From the NCBI GenBank assembly GCA_902800305.1, contig CADCDP010000025.1:1-42480 (forward strand): DNA of 42,480 nucleotides, written 5' to 3'. Position numbers and translations under genes: made by a program. How positions within the stretch are numbered: position 1 is the first letter of the stretch; each line of letters opens with the position of its first letter. The notes beneath the pieces were generated by a model. That model was not told where the DNA came from. It did no database searches and saw only the letters and a program-made list of their open reading frames with translations. Origin of the DNA: an uncultured Bacteroidales bacterium (GTDB lineage Bacteria; Bacteroidota; Bacteroidia; Bacteroidales; Bacteroidaceae). This document shows positions 16,208 through 24,124 of this stretch, piece by piece.

Positions 16208-17659
16208 TTAGGACTGAGAAGTGAGAAGTTGGGTAATACCTTGTTCTCGATGACAGATGCGCACATCTACCCCAAACTTCTTGTGGATGTGTTCGGCTAC
16301 ATGTTGTGCGCTATAGACAGAACGATGTCGGCCACCCGTGCAACCAAAGCAAATCTGCAGGTTGGTAAAACCACGTTCTATGTAACGAGCCACATGGAAA
16401 TCGACGATTTTATAAACACTCTCCAAGAAAGTGAGAATTTCGCCATCAGCTTCGAGGAAGTCGATGACAGGTTTGTCTAATCCTGTCAGAGGCTTATATT
16501 CGTCGTACCTGCCAGGATTATGTGTGCTACGGCAATCGAACACGTAGCCGCCACCGTTGCCGCTTTCATCCTCTGGAATACCTTTCTTGAAGGAAAAGGA
16601 AAAGACGCGGACGAGAAGAGCAGCCTTCCTCTTCACCTCTTCTTCTTCCTGTATGTTGCGAGTAATGAGCGCACCACAAACCTGCTCTAAATAAGGATAT
16701 GGATGGCATGTGCCTTGTGCCAGTTCTTTGGAAAGATTCGCCAAAGCCTGTGGGATGCTTTTGATGAAATATGTTTTTTTCTCCCAAAGCCCTCGGTAGC
16801 CGTAGGCACCCAGCACCTGCAACAACCGGAACAACACAAACAGATGGAGTCGCTGCATGAAATCGGCTTTCGTCATGAACTTGTAAGGCTGCAAAGCCTC
16901 TACATACACGTCTATCAAGGAGTCACGCATCGAGTCGGAAAAGCGAGCGGACGACTGCCACAAGAAGGATGCCACATCGTAGTAGATAGGGCCTTTACGC
17001 CCTCCCTGGAAATCGATGAAATAAGGCTTTCCGTCTTTCAGCATGACATTTCGCGACTGGAAATCCCGATAGAGGAACGTTTCGGTTTCTTCCTTTAGCA
17101 AGTCATCTGCCAACCGCTCCAAATCCTGTTGCAACTTATACTCGTTAAATTCCACTCCCTTCAGTTTCAGGAAGCAATACTTGAAGTAGTTTAAGTCGAA
17201 CATAACGCTCGTCCTGTCCATCTCCCGTTGGGGATAACAATGGCTGAAGAGGTCGGAAGCTTCGCCGTTAGTCACGGGCAAAAACTGAAAACGTGGAAGA
17301 ATCCGAATGGTCTCTTGCAAAGCATCGACAGCCTCTTGGCTGAAAGAGCCATCCTCCTGACGGCATTGAGCCATCAACCCATATAAAGAAAGGTCGCCGC
17401 AATCTTCTTGCAGATACACCATTCGGTCGTCCGACACCGCCAGCACCTTCGGCACAGGCAAACCACCCTGTCCGAACGAGTCAGCCAACGCAATAAACGC
17501 CTCGTTTTCTTCCGCATTCGTTCCGATAACGGCGATGAGGTTACTTTTCTCACCCATCAGTCGGAAGTACTGCCTGTTGCTCCCTGCACCTGCCAACGCC
17601 TTCACTTCACGAGGCTCGCTCCCCGTCAAACGCTGATATAACTGAATAATCCTTTCCAT
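16208..17659 (-). CDS. AmgK-like sugar kinase fused to a RapZ C-terminal domain
   Basis: The 483-residue protein has two domains. Residues ~1-330 form an aminoglycoside-phosphotransferase-type kinase: LYRDFQSRNVM with Asp199 as likely catalytic base and FIDFQ with Asp216 as metal ligand, as in AmgK (anomeric kinase for MurNAc/GlcNAc). Residues ~350-483 match the RapZ C-terminal domain: SFSFKKGIP, VFDCR (373-377), LTGLDKPV and GCTGGRHRSVYSA (439-451). In E. coli that domain binds glucosamine-6-phosphate and regulators of glmS. The N-terminal P-loop domain of full RapZ is absent. With murU 18 nt downstream it probably forms a MurNAc salvage pair. The last codons (LLTSQS and stop) run into a short-period repeat. 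Kinase specificity is inferred. Confidence 0.87.
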   Translation of the reverse strand: MERIIQLYQRLTGSEPREVKALAGAGSNRQYFRLMGEKSNLIAVIGTNAEENEAFIALADSFGQGGLPVPKVLAVSDDRMVYLQEDCGDLSLYGLMAQCRQEDGSFSQEAVDALQETIRILPRFQFLPVTNGEASDLFSHCYPQREMDRTSVMFDLNYFKYCFLKLKGVEFNEYKLQQDLERLADDLLKEETETFLYRDFQSRNVMLKDGKPYFIDFQGGRKGPIYYDVASFLWQSSARFSDSMRDSLIDVYVEALQPYKFMTKADFMQRLHLFVLFRLLQVLGAYGYRGLWEKKTYFIKSIPQALANLSKELAQGTCHPYPYLEQVCGALITRNIQEEEEVKRKAALLVRVFSFSFKKGIPEDESGNGGGYVFDCRSTHNPGRYDEYKPLTGLDKPVIDFLEADGEILTFLESVYKIVDFHVARYIERGFTNLQICFGCTGGRHRSVYSAQHVAEHIHKKFGVDVRICHREQGITQLLTSQS

Positions 17660-17707
17660 CTATCTCAACTTCTATTTTTCAATCTTTCAATTATATAATC
17701 CTCCTCT

Positions 17708-18907
17708 TCAATCCTTTCTTTTCCAAATGCTCATCACCTTATTTCTAACTGCCAAAATGTTGAAGATGCTCACCACCACCAGCAGCCCTACTCCCACACA
17801 AAGAGCAGGCATGATGCCTGGCACTTCGAGGTCGGGGAAGAAGTTCTCGAACATATCGAGATAGATGTTCCTGACAGCCAGCATGATAACCACAGCCAAA
17901 GCTAACACTAACACGTTCAACCCAACCGTCAACGCCTGATAAGGGAACGAAACTTTGGTGGGCGAATAGCCGATGAGCAGGAGATTTTCGAGCTTCGAGC
18001 TGTTCTTCTGCACCAGCAGGAAAACGCTCAGCATGAGGATGTAGAACGAAAGCACACTAATGACGATGCCCACCACCATAACGATGCTGACCACCACACG
18101 CAGGATGAAAGTGGTCTTTGAGGCATCCAGTTTCTCTTCATCGGTCTCGTAGTCATGCGACTGGAGGTAACTTGCGATGCGGTCGTCTGTGGGGTCGTTC
18201 ACTTCCATAATCAGTCGGGTGGGTTCCTTCACAGCATTACTGTTGGCGTATTTTTGATTCGCTTCCAGCATAAACTTTTCGGGCACCAAGATGGTGTTCA
18301 GCCGTGAAGAGAAACCGACGATTCTTCCCGTATATTCATCTGTATAACCATTGCCAGCTACCAAGATATCGAGTTTCAAAGCCCCCAAGATTCCCTCCGT
18401 CAGTTTCGGCAATCCTTTTCCTTGCGCATAACCGAAGTTGTAGAGGTCTAAGTAATTCTTAGGCAGGATAATGGGGATTTCGTTGCTACCCTCTTGATAA
18501 TTCCACGCATCACTCTTCACGTCAACAAAAGCATCTGGCACGCTTTCGAAGAACATCTCCGTAGAGAAGCTTACGAAGCCCTCCACATTGAAGCGTGCCT
18601 TCACTTGAAAGGAACTGGGCGTGAAAGCCCCCAACTGTTCCACAAAGCTTTCGGCAGCCAATTCTTCCCTATCGTCCTTGCTGAAAGTGTTCTGTGCGCC
18701 AGTCAATCCCGACAATGCCCCGATTTTCTTGTTCACAATCAAGTAGTCAGCCTTCATAAAGCTATCTTCGCTGTCGAGTGCCTTATAGTCATGGTAGAAC
18801 TGCACACCCAGCAAGATGATGACCACACCCACAAGGTTGGCAAAGAAGAACCCTGCAAACTGCGGGATGCTGATGTGCTGTCTCAATAATTTCCAAACGA
18901 GTTTCAT
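17708..18907 (-). CDS. FtsX/MacB-like ABC transporter permease
   Basis: This 399-residue inner-membrane protein has the FtsX/MacB layout: one N-terminal membrane helix (~17-38), a periplasmic domain of about 230 residues, then three helices (about 269-300, 327-347, 370-392). The cytoplasmic loop SSKLENLLLIGYSPTKVS resembles the FtsX loop that contacts the ATPase. Such permeases act in lipoprotein transport, efflux, or cell-wall hydrolase control. The ATPase gene lies 253 nt upstream on the same strand, separated by a palindromic repeat cluster, so they probably work together. The substrate cannot be read from sequence. Confidence 0.82.
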   Translation of the reverse strand: MKLVWKLLRQHISIPQFAGFFFANLVGVVIILLGVQFYHDYKALDSEDSFMKADYLIVNKKIGALSGLTGAQNTFSKDDREELAAESFVEQLGAFTPSSFQVKARFNVEGFVSFSTEMFFESVPDAFVDVKSDAWNYQEGSNEIPIILPKNYLDLYNFGYAQGKGLPKLTEGILGALKLDILVAGNGYTDEYTGRIVGFSSRLNTILVPEKFMLEANQKYANSNAVKEPTRLIMEVNDPTDDRIASYLQSHDYETDEEKLDASKTTFILRVVVSIVMVVGIVISVLSFYILMLSVFLLVQKNSSKLENLLLIGYSPTKVSFPYQALTVGLNVLVLALAVVIMLAVRNIYLDMFENFFPDLEVPGIMPALCVGVGLLVVVSIFNILAVRNKVMSIWKRKD

Positions 18908-18924
18908 TGGTTATTGTAAATGGG

Positions 18925-18975
18925 TATAGTTTTGAGTTTTTAGTTTTCGAGTTATAAGTTTAAGAGCCATGCGGC
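18925..18975. repeat. Short-period T-rich repeat ending in CCATGCGGC
   Basis: The stretch repeats GTTTTGAGTTTTTAGTTTTCGAG-like units and ends AGTTTAAGAG-CCATGCGGC (18967-18975). The same 9-mer, after AGTTTAAAGA, opens the loop of the inverted repeat at 12656-12758, suggesting a dispersed family. The gap 18908-19160 otherwise holds only the palindromic cluster. Confidence 0.6.
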
Positions 18976-19033
18976 AAGTAATGTTTGCCTTTATGCTTCT
19001 TTTCGTTGTAGGGTTTTCCGACATGAACCTCAC

Positions 19034-19128
19034 CTCGTCACCTCCAAATCGCACCCGTCGGGTACGATGCGTCGCACCCGTCGGGTACGGCATGTCGCAC
19101 CCGACGGGTGCGCTGAAGGGGTGACGAG
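19034..19128. repeat. Palindromic repeat cluster between ABC ATPase and permease genes
   Basis: Three tandem units of exactly 23 bp start at 19049, 19072 and 19095, each opening TCGCACCCGNCGGGTRCG. Unit 3 contains a perfect 17-nt palindrome, CGCACCCG-A-CGGGTGCG (19096-19112); units 1 and 2 have T at the centre and one mismatch. The cluster is bracketed by CTCGTCACC (19034-19042) and its complement GGTGACGAG (19120-19128). It is GC-rich against an AT-rich intergenic background and looks REP-like. Confidence 0.85.
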
Positions 19129-19160
19129 CACAACGTTTTGGGGATAACTTGCATGAGGTG

Positions 19161-19805
19161 TCAGAGGTGAAAGACTTGCGAGTAATCCAGTTCGATGTGC
19201 TTGCCGATGCTGGTGGCGATAATGCCTGCTCCCTGCCGTTGGGCTTCGGCGGTCATAATGCGCCCCATGATTTCAGAGTTGGTGTCGTCGAGGTGGCTGA
19301 TAGGTTCATCGACGAAGAGGAAATCGAAGGGCTGACACAGGGCACGGATGAGTGCCACACGCTGCTGTTGGCCGAACGACATACGGCCAATCTTGGTGTC
19401 TTGCTTGTCGGCGATGCCCAAGAGGTCAAACCACTCTTTGATTTGTTTCTTCTTCTGAAAACCTGTGAGTTTGTTCTTGATTTCCACGTTCTCTAAAGCC
19501 GTCAACTCAGGAAAGAGGCGTAGCTCCTGCCAAAGGAGGGCAAAGTGCTTCTTGCGGATGTCTGTCCATTGCGCCACGGTGTAGCGGCTGGTGTCTTCAC
19601 CGTCGAAGAGGATTTGCCCTTGATAGTCGTGACGATAGCCGTAAATGTAGCTGCACAGGGAAGATTTACCTGTACCCGAATTGGCCTCGACGAGGTAAAT
19701 CCTTCCCTTCTCGAACGTCACATTCTTCTGCCAAATGTCGCTCACGATGTCATCGCGGTTGGCAAACACATGAGGCAGAGTATGAATCAGTTGTATCTTG
19801 TCCAT
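19161..19805 (-). CDS. ABC transporter ATP-binding protein, atypical motifs
   Basis: This 214-residue protein is an ABC ATPase of the LolD/MacB/FtsE type. Walker A is ANSGTGKS (41-48, first Gly replaced by Ala), the Q-loop glutamine is Q93, the signature is SFGQQ (143-147, normally SGGQ), and Walker B plus catalytic Glu is FLFVDEP (D166, E167). The switch histidine after the D-loop is not where expected; the region reads ATSIGKH. It overlaps the stop of the upstream DUF4836-like gene by 1 nt (TAATG), so translation is probably coupled. Likely partner: the permease 253 nt downstream. Reduced ATPase activity is possible but not shown. Confidence 0.85.
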   Translation of the reverse strand: MDKIQLIHTLPHVFANRDDIVSDIWQKNVTFEKGRIYLVEANSGTGKSSLCSYIYGYRHDYQGQILFDGEDTSRYTVAQWTDIRKKHFALLWQELRLFPELTALENVEIKNKLTGFQKKKQIKEWFDLLGIADKQDTKIGRMSFGQQQRVALIRALCQPFDFLFVDEPISHLDDTNSEIMGRIMTAEAQRQGAGIIATSIGKHIELDYSQVFHL

Positions 19806-21295
19806 TAAAGTATTTGTTTCAAGAAGTTCTTGTCCCGTTCCTTCAGTTCGACAGTCATCGTCACTTCGTCGATGGAAGCAGACTCTACCTCAAGGTTTCG
19901 CAGTTTTCCAAGAGGCTCAGCCAAGAAAAACAAGAAGTTCTTTCTTGAGAAATCTGCCCAAGGAATTTTCTGTAAATCCACATAAAGGAAGAACTTGCAT
20001 GTCTCGATGGTGCCCTTGTAGGCATTCAGCGCGGTTCCGTCTTTGCTGATGTCGGTATGACTCGCTTTCTCGGAAGCAAAGTAGAAGTTCTTGTCCTGCA
20101 CACCCCATGCGTAGGTCTCCCCATCGATGTCGAGCAAGTACTGGTTTTCGCCATTGTCACGCATCGTCATGCCATAGTCTTTCATGCTGTTCTTCCAGTC
20201 ATCAACATCTGCCAAGAAGTCTGAGTTGTTCAATTCTGCGTAAGCCACGAATGCAAAAGGGTCTTTCGAATAAAAGTTCATGTCCTTCGCTTGGATTTCT
20301 ACGGCCACGTCACCATCTGTTGCCTTGAGCATCTGCTCGATGTCGATGGCACGTTCTGCCATGAAGAGCATTTCCTTGGCTTGTGGGATGCCCTTCAACT
20401 TGCTGAGCAGCCAATCTCCCTTCACATTCGTCCCGAACCATACAAGGAGGTCTTCCGATGTACGTCCAATATACTTGCCGCTAATCGTGTTGAAGTTTTT
20501 GTCCATCTCTTTCAACTCCTTCTGCGCCTTGTCTGTCTTGCCATACACACGCGAATGAGCCATCATCCTGCCATTCTCGAAATTCGTCCATGAGATGAAA
20601 TAGAGGTCGTTAGCTGAGAGCGATGGTGGTAGCACGAGGGAGAAGAAGGAGGAAAGGGCACCCACATCCTTCGGCATCATACCGCTTGAGTAGCTAACGA
20701 TGTCTTTGTCTTCTTCGTTCATGCGGTCAAATCCGTCGGTGCTGACAAAACTGTCCTTCTCCTTCAAGTTCATCAAGTCACGGGTCAAACGACTAGTCGC
20801 CCCACTCCCCTGCCCCGATTTCAGCAGCAGGAGCGAGTTGGCATCGTAGGCATAATGGATGTCGTCGAGCAACGTGCCACACATCAAGCCGTCCTTCTCG
20901 ACGGGCTTCGATGCGATGCCTTGTTTTTTGAGCAGAAGAAGGAAGTCTTTCACGCTGCCCTCGTCATTCACCTTCATGGTCAAGCCAAAGGTCTCATTAC
21001 CCACCATAAAGAAATAGAGCGGCATACGGAAGTCGATGCCCATCTTCATGGGGTCATCCACATATTCCTTCACTTCGTCCGTGTCCTCGCTTTTTACCAC
21101 CTTGGCAAGCGAACCTTCAATCAAGCTCATCACCAGCGAGTGCTTGAAGTCTGCTTTCTCCGAGATAGACTTAAAATCGGCTTTCACCACCAGCGTTGCC
21201 TCCGCTGGAATGGCTTTCTGATAGTCGGTGTTCGTGCAGGAGCACAAAGCTACAAGCACCAGCATCATTGCTGAAAATAAATAGTTCTTTTTCAT
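19805..21295 (-). CDS. DUF4836-like lipoprotein
   Basis: This 496-residue protein begins with a lipoprotein signal (MKKNYLFSAMMLVLVALCSC, lipid-acceptor probably Cys20) and continues AIPAEATLVVKADFKSI and YVDDPMKMGIDFRMPLYFF, features I associate with the DUF4836 family of Bacteroidota. Its role is not known to me; it should sit in the periplasm or on the outer membrane. It lies 14 nt after rsmE and overlaps the ABC ATPase gene by 1 nt, so it may be the exported partner or cargo of that ABC system; this is inference from context only. Confidence 0.8.
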   Translation of the reverse strand: MKKNYLFSAMMLVLVALCSCTNTDYQKAIPAEATLVVKADFKSISEKADFKHSLVMSLIEGSLAKVVKSEDTDEVKEYVDDPMKMGIDFRMPLYFFMVGNETFGLTMKVNDEGSVKDFLLLLKKQGIASKPVEKDGLMCGTLLDDIHYAYDANSLLLLKSGQGSGATSRLTRDLMNLKEKDSFVSTDGFDRMNEEDKDIVSYSSGMMPKDVGALSSFFSLVLPPSLSANDLYFISWTNFENGRMMAHSRVYGKTDKAQKELKEMDKNFNTISGKYIGRTSEDLLVWFGTNVKGDWLLSKLKGIPQAKEMLFMAERAIDIEQMLKATDGDVAVEIQAKDMNFYSKDPFAFVAYAELNNSDFLADVDDWKNSMKDYGMTMRDNGENQYLLDIDGETYAWGVQDKNFYFASEKASHTDISKDGTALNAYKGTIETCKFFLYVDLQKIPWADFSRKNFLFFLAEPLGKLRNLEVESASIDEVTMTVELKERDKNFLKQIL

Positions 21296-21309
21296 ATTAT
21301 TATTGTATT

Positions 21310-22053
21310 TTATTGATTCATCAAGTTAATGATATGTACAGCGACAAGTGCAGCCGTTTCTGTCCGTAGCCGACTCTTTCCCAAGGTGGCACTTCGGAAT
21401 CCTGCCGCCATTGCCATCTTAACCTCTTCGAGCGAGAAGTCACCTTCAGGGCCTACCATCACCAACACATCTTCACCTTGTTTCACCGCATCCTTCAACG
21501 CCACTTTTTCTCCGAATTCTTCCTCTTCGTAACAATGACAGATGAACTTCTGCATCGGTTGACCACTCTCCTTTTCCCGTTCTGCGATTACTTGCAAGAA
21601 CGTCTTGAAGTCCGTCATGTCGTTCAAGATGGGCTTCCAAGCCTTGTGGCTCTGCTTCATGGCCGACACCAGAATCTTCTCGATGCGTTCTGTCTTGATG
21701 ACGGTACGCTCCGACCATCGGCAACGCAAGAAAGTCAGTTCGTCAAAGCCTATCTCGGTGGCTTTCTCGGCAAACCACTCTGTCCTGTCCATGTTCTTCG
21801 TCGGAGCCATCGCCAAATGGAGGTGGGGTGCCCATTGCCGCTGCTGTGGCAAGGTCTCATCTATGTGATAAAAGCATCGCTTCTTTGTGGCTTCTGTTAC
21901 GGTGGCACGATAGAAGGTGCCTTCGCCATCCATCAGCATCATCTCGTCACCCATCATCATCCTTAAAACACGAACAGCGTGCTGAGCCTCCTCTTCGGGA
22001 AGCTCACACACGCTGTTGGCGTTGGGGACATAAAAGAAACGAACCTCTTTCAT
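21310..22053 (-). CDS. rsmE: 16S rRNA (uracil-1498-N3)-methyltransferase
   Basis: RsmE methylates U1498 in the decoding region of 16S rRNA. The 247-residue protein has the N-terminal PUA-like part (EEEAQHAVRVLRMMMGD, residues 20-35) and the SPOUT domain with EKATEIGFDEL (96-106), GPEGDFS (201-207) and LGKSRLRTETAAL (224-236). Length is typical. It lies 6 nt after tsaD and 14 nt before the DUF4836-like gene, in the middle of a long minus-strand string. Confidence 0.96.
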   Translation of the reverse strand: MKEVRFFYVPNANSVCELPEEEAQHAVRVLRMMMGDEMMLMDGEGTFYRATVTEATKKRCFYHIDETLPQQRQWAPHLHLAMAPTKNMDRTEWFAEKATEIGFDELTFLRCRWSERTVIKTERIEKILVSAMKQSHKAWKPILNDMTDFKTFLQVIAEREKESGQPMQKFICHCYEEEEFGEKVALKDAVKQGEDVLVMVGPEGDFSLEEVKMAMAAGFRSATLGKSRLRTETAALVAVHIINLMNQ

Positions 22054-22059
22054 CTTCCG

Positions 22060-23076
22060 TTATTTTGTAGTCATTCGGGCGTATGCCGGTAAGTCGATAG
22101 TGGCAAAGTCTTTATCCAAATACTTGAAGTAGCCCGTTATGCCTATCATGGCGGCATTGTCTGTGGTATAGGAGAACTTGGGAATGAAGATTTTCCAATG
22201 ATAGCGTTTAGCATGGTCGCGGAAAGCGTTACGAAGTCCGTTGTTGGCACTCACACCGCCAGCCACAGCCACTTGCTTGATGCCTGTGTCCTTCACAGCT
22301 TTACGCAGTTTCTTCATCAGAATATCTACAATGGTTTTCTCCAGCGATGCGGCCAAGTCCTCCTTATGATGCTCAATGAAATCGGGGTCGTCCTTCAGCC
22401 AATCACGCAGATGGTAAAGGAAGGAGGTTTTCAATCCCGAAAAACTATAGTCATAGCCCGCAATGTCGGGTTTAGAAAACTCGAAAGCATCGGGATTCCC
22501 TTGACGCGCCAATTTGTCGATGATGGGGCCGCCAGGATAACCTAAGCCCATCACCTTAGAACACTTGTCGATGGCCTCACCTGCAGCATCGTCGATGGTT
22601 TGGCCAAGGATTTCCATGTCCTTATAGGAATTGACCTTCACAATCTGACTGTTGCCTCCGCTCACCAACAGACACAGGAAGGGGAAGGTCGGTTGGTCGT
22701 GGTCGTCCTCGCACTCACGGATGAAGTGCGCCAGCACGTGTCCTTGCAGGTGGTTCACATCTATCATGGGGATGCCGAGTGCTCTAGCAAAGCCTTTGGC
22801 AAAGCTGACACCCACCAAGAGGCTACCCATCAACCCAGGGCCTCTGGTAAACGCCACAGCATTAAGGTCTTCTTTCGTGATGCCAGCCCGTTTGATAGCG
22901 GCATCGACGACGGGTACGATGTTCTGTTGATGCGCACGGCTGGCCAACTCTGGCACCACACCGCCATATTCTTCATGCACAGCTTGCGAGGCTGTGACGT
23001 TGCTCAACAGAATGCCATCGCGCAACACCGCCGCACTCGTATCGTCGCATGAACTTTCTATCGCTAAAATATACAT
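22060..23076 (-). CDS. tsaD: tRNA N6-adenosine threonylcarbamoyltransferase
   Basis: TsaD transfers the threonylcarbamoyl group to A37 of ANN-decoding tRNAs together with TsaB and TsaE. The protein is 338 residues, from MYILAIESSCDDTS. Conserved features are ESSCDDTS (7-14), the metal-binding histidines H109 and H113 in NHLQGHVLAH, LVSGGNSQI, and VAGGVSANNGLR. I chose the ATG at 23076 because it gives the canonical N-terminus and follows the map stop by 2 nt; a longer reading from 23133 would overlap map by 55 nt. Confidence 0.97.
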   Translation of the reverse strand: MYILAIESSCDDTSAAVLRDGILLSNVTASQAVHEEYGGVVPELASRAHQQNIVPVVDAAIKRAGITKEDLNAVAFTRGPGLMGSLLVGVSFAKGFARALGIPMIDVNHLQGHVLAHFIRECEDDHDQPTFPFLCLLVSGGNSQIVKVNSYKDMEILGQTIDDAAGEAIDKCSKVMGLGYPGGPIIDKLARQGNPDAFEFSKPDIAGYDYSFSGLKTSFLYHLRDWLKDDPDFIEHHKEDLAASLEKTIVDILMKKLRKAVKDTGIKQVAVAGGVSANNGLRNAFRDHAKRYHWKIFIPKFSYTTDNAAMIGITGYFKYLDKDFATIDLPAYARMTTK

Positions 23077-23078
23077 AT

Positions 23079-23945
23079 TTAATATGTCAATGTTTCCAAT
23101 CCTTCTTCTGTCATCAGGTAGGTGTGTTCCCATTGAGCCGAGTCGCTGTAGTCGTCGGTCACAACTGTCCAGTCGTCCTCGCTATCAACAAAAACCTGCC
23201 AACCGCCAGCGTTAATCATGGGTTCTATGGTGAACACCATTCCTGGCACCAGCAACATACCCGTTCCCTTCTTACCCCAATGCTCCATGTCGGGGTCTTC
23301 GTGGAAGGCATTACCCACACCATGTCCACAAAGGTCACGCACGACGGTACATCCGTTCTTGTGGGCATATTTGGTAATGGCTGCCGCCGAGTCACCCACA
23401 AAAGTGTAAGGCTTGCATGCTTCGGCTCCTATCTCCATACACTCTTTCGCTATCTGCACCAGACGTTCACGTTCGGGCGTGGTGCGTCCGATGATGAACA
23501 TACGGCTGGCATCGGCAAAGTAGCCATCAAGAATCGTAGTACAATCCACATTGATGATGTCGCCCTCTTCCAACACTTCGTCCTCGCTGGGGATGCCGTG
23601 ACACACCACCTCGTTGATGCTGGTACAACAGCTCTTGGGAAAACCTTCGTAGTTGAGTGGAGCAGGGATGCCACCGTTCTTGGTCGTGAAGTCATACACC
23701 AACTGGTCAATCTCCAGTGTGGTCATGCCCTCACGAATTTTCTCTTGCACAAGGTCGAGCACGGCCGTATTGAGCACACCCGCACGGCGAATGCCGTCTA
23801 TTTGTTCTGGAGTCTTTATCAAGTCACGTGTCGGCACAAGGCATCCTTTATTTTGGAAATAGAGAATCCGACGATCCATCTCGGTGAGAGGTTGCCCGTT
23901 CTGCACGCGCCAATTTCTCGGATTTTTCTTCTTAATAAGTCCCAT
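23079..23945 (-). CDS. map: Methionine aminopeptidase type I with N-terminal extension
   Basis: MAP removes the initiator methionine from new proteins. All five metal ligands are present: D134, D145, H208, E241 and E273, each offset by 37-38 from E. coli D97, D108, H171, E204 and E235. The offset reflects an N-terminal extension of about 37 residues (MGLIKKKNPRNW...), lysine-rich at first, which could be a ribosome- or RNA-contact segment; this is inference. Other motifs are CHGIPSEDEVLEEGD and GHGVGNAFHEDP. It is the first gene of the minus-strand string ending in the murU-like gene. Confidence 0.95.
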   Translation of the reverse strand: MGLIKKKNPRNWRVQNGQPLTEMDRRILYFQNKGCLVPTRDLIKTPEQIDGIRRAGVLNTAVLDLVQEKIREGMTTLEIDQLVYDFTTKNGGIPAPLNYEGFPKSCCTSINEVVCHGIPSEDEVLEEGDIINVDCTTILDGYFADASRMFIIGRTTPERERLVQIAKECMEIGAEACKPYTFVGDSAAAITKYAHKNGCTVVRDLCGHGVGNAFHEDPDMEHWGKKGTGMLLVPGMVFTIEPMINAGGWQVFVDSEDDWTVVTDDYSDSAQWEHTYLMTEEGLETLTY

Positions 23946-23975
23946 TTCTTTTCTTCAATCGCTTTAATTCTGTTG

Positions 23976-23983
23976 CAAAGTTA
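23976..23983 (-). promoter_or_regulatory. Possible -7 box of the map-led operon
   Basis: The minus strand reads TAACTTTG about 30 nt before the map ATG. The nearest TTTG is 24 nt further upstream (24011-24008), longer than the usual 19-21 spacing, so support is moderate. Confidence 0.4.
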
Positions 23984-24044
23984 CGACCTTTTTTCCACAC
24001 AAGCATCCAAAATCACCACATTATTCAATTATTTTCATCATTCG

Positions 24045-24076
24045 TTTGTCCAAATCACTTTCTTTTACGAATTTTG
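24045..24076 (+). promoter_or_regulatory. Probable promoter of the 24125 lipoprotein gene
   Basis: TTTG at 24045-24048, 20 nt, then GAATTTTG at 24069-24076: the -33 box and spacing are ideal, and the -7 box differs from TAnnTTTG at its first two positions. Confidence 0.5.
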
Positions 24077-24124
24077 CATCCGCTAAACTCAAAATCATAA
24101 AAACTTAAAAACTCATATACTTGA

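Noticed and set aside
18911..19093. 60-codon minus-strand ORF over the palindromic cluster
   Set aside because: It is made of repeat sequence and intergenic filler and has no protein features.
19049..19117. Tandem 23-bp repeats considered as a CRISPR array
   Set aside because: Units are contiguous palindromes with only about 5 nt between cores, no spacers, and no cas genes nearby.
23049..24086. 345-codon plus-strand ORF opposite map
   Set aside because: map on the minus strand has all five metal ligands; the antisense frame is a shadow.
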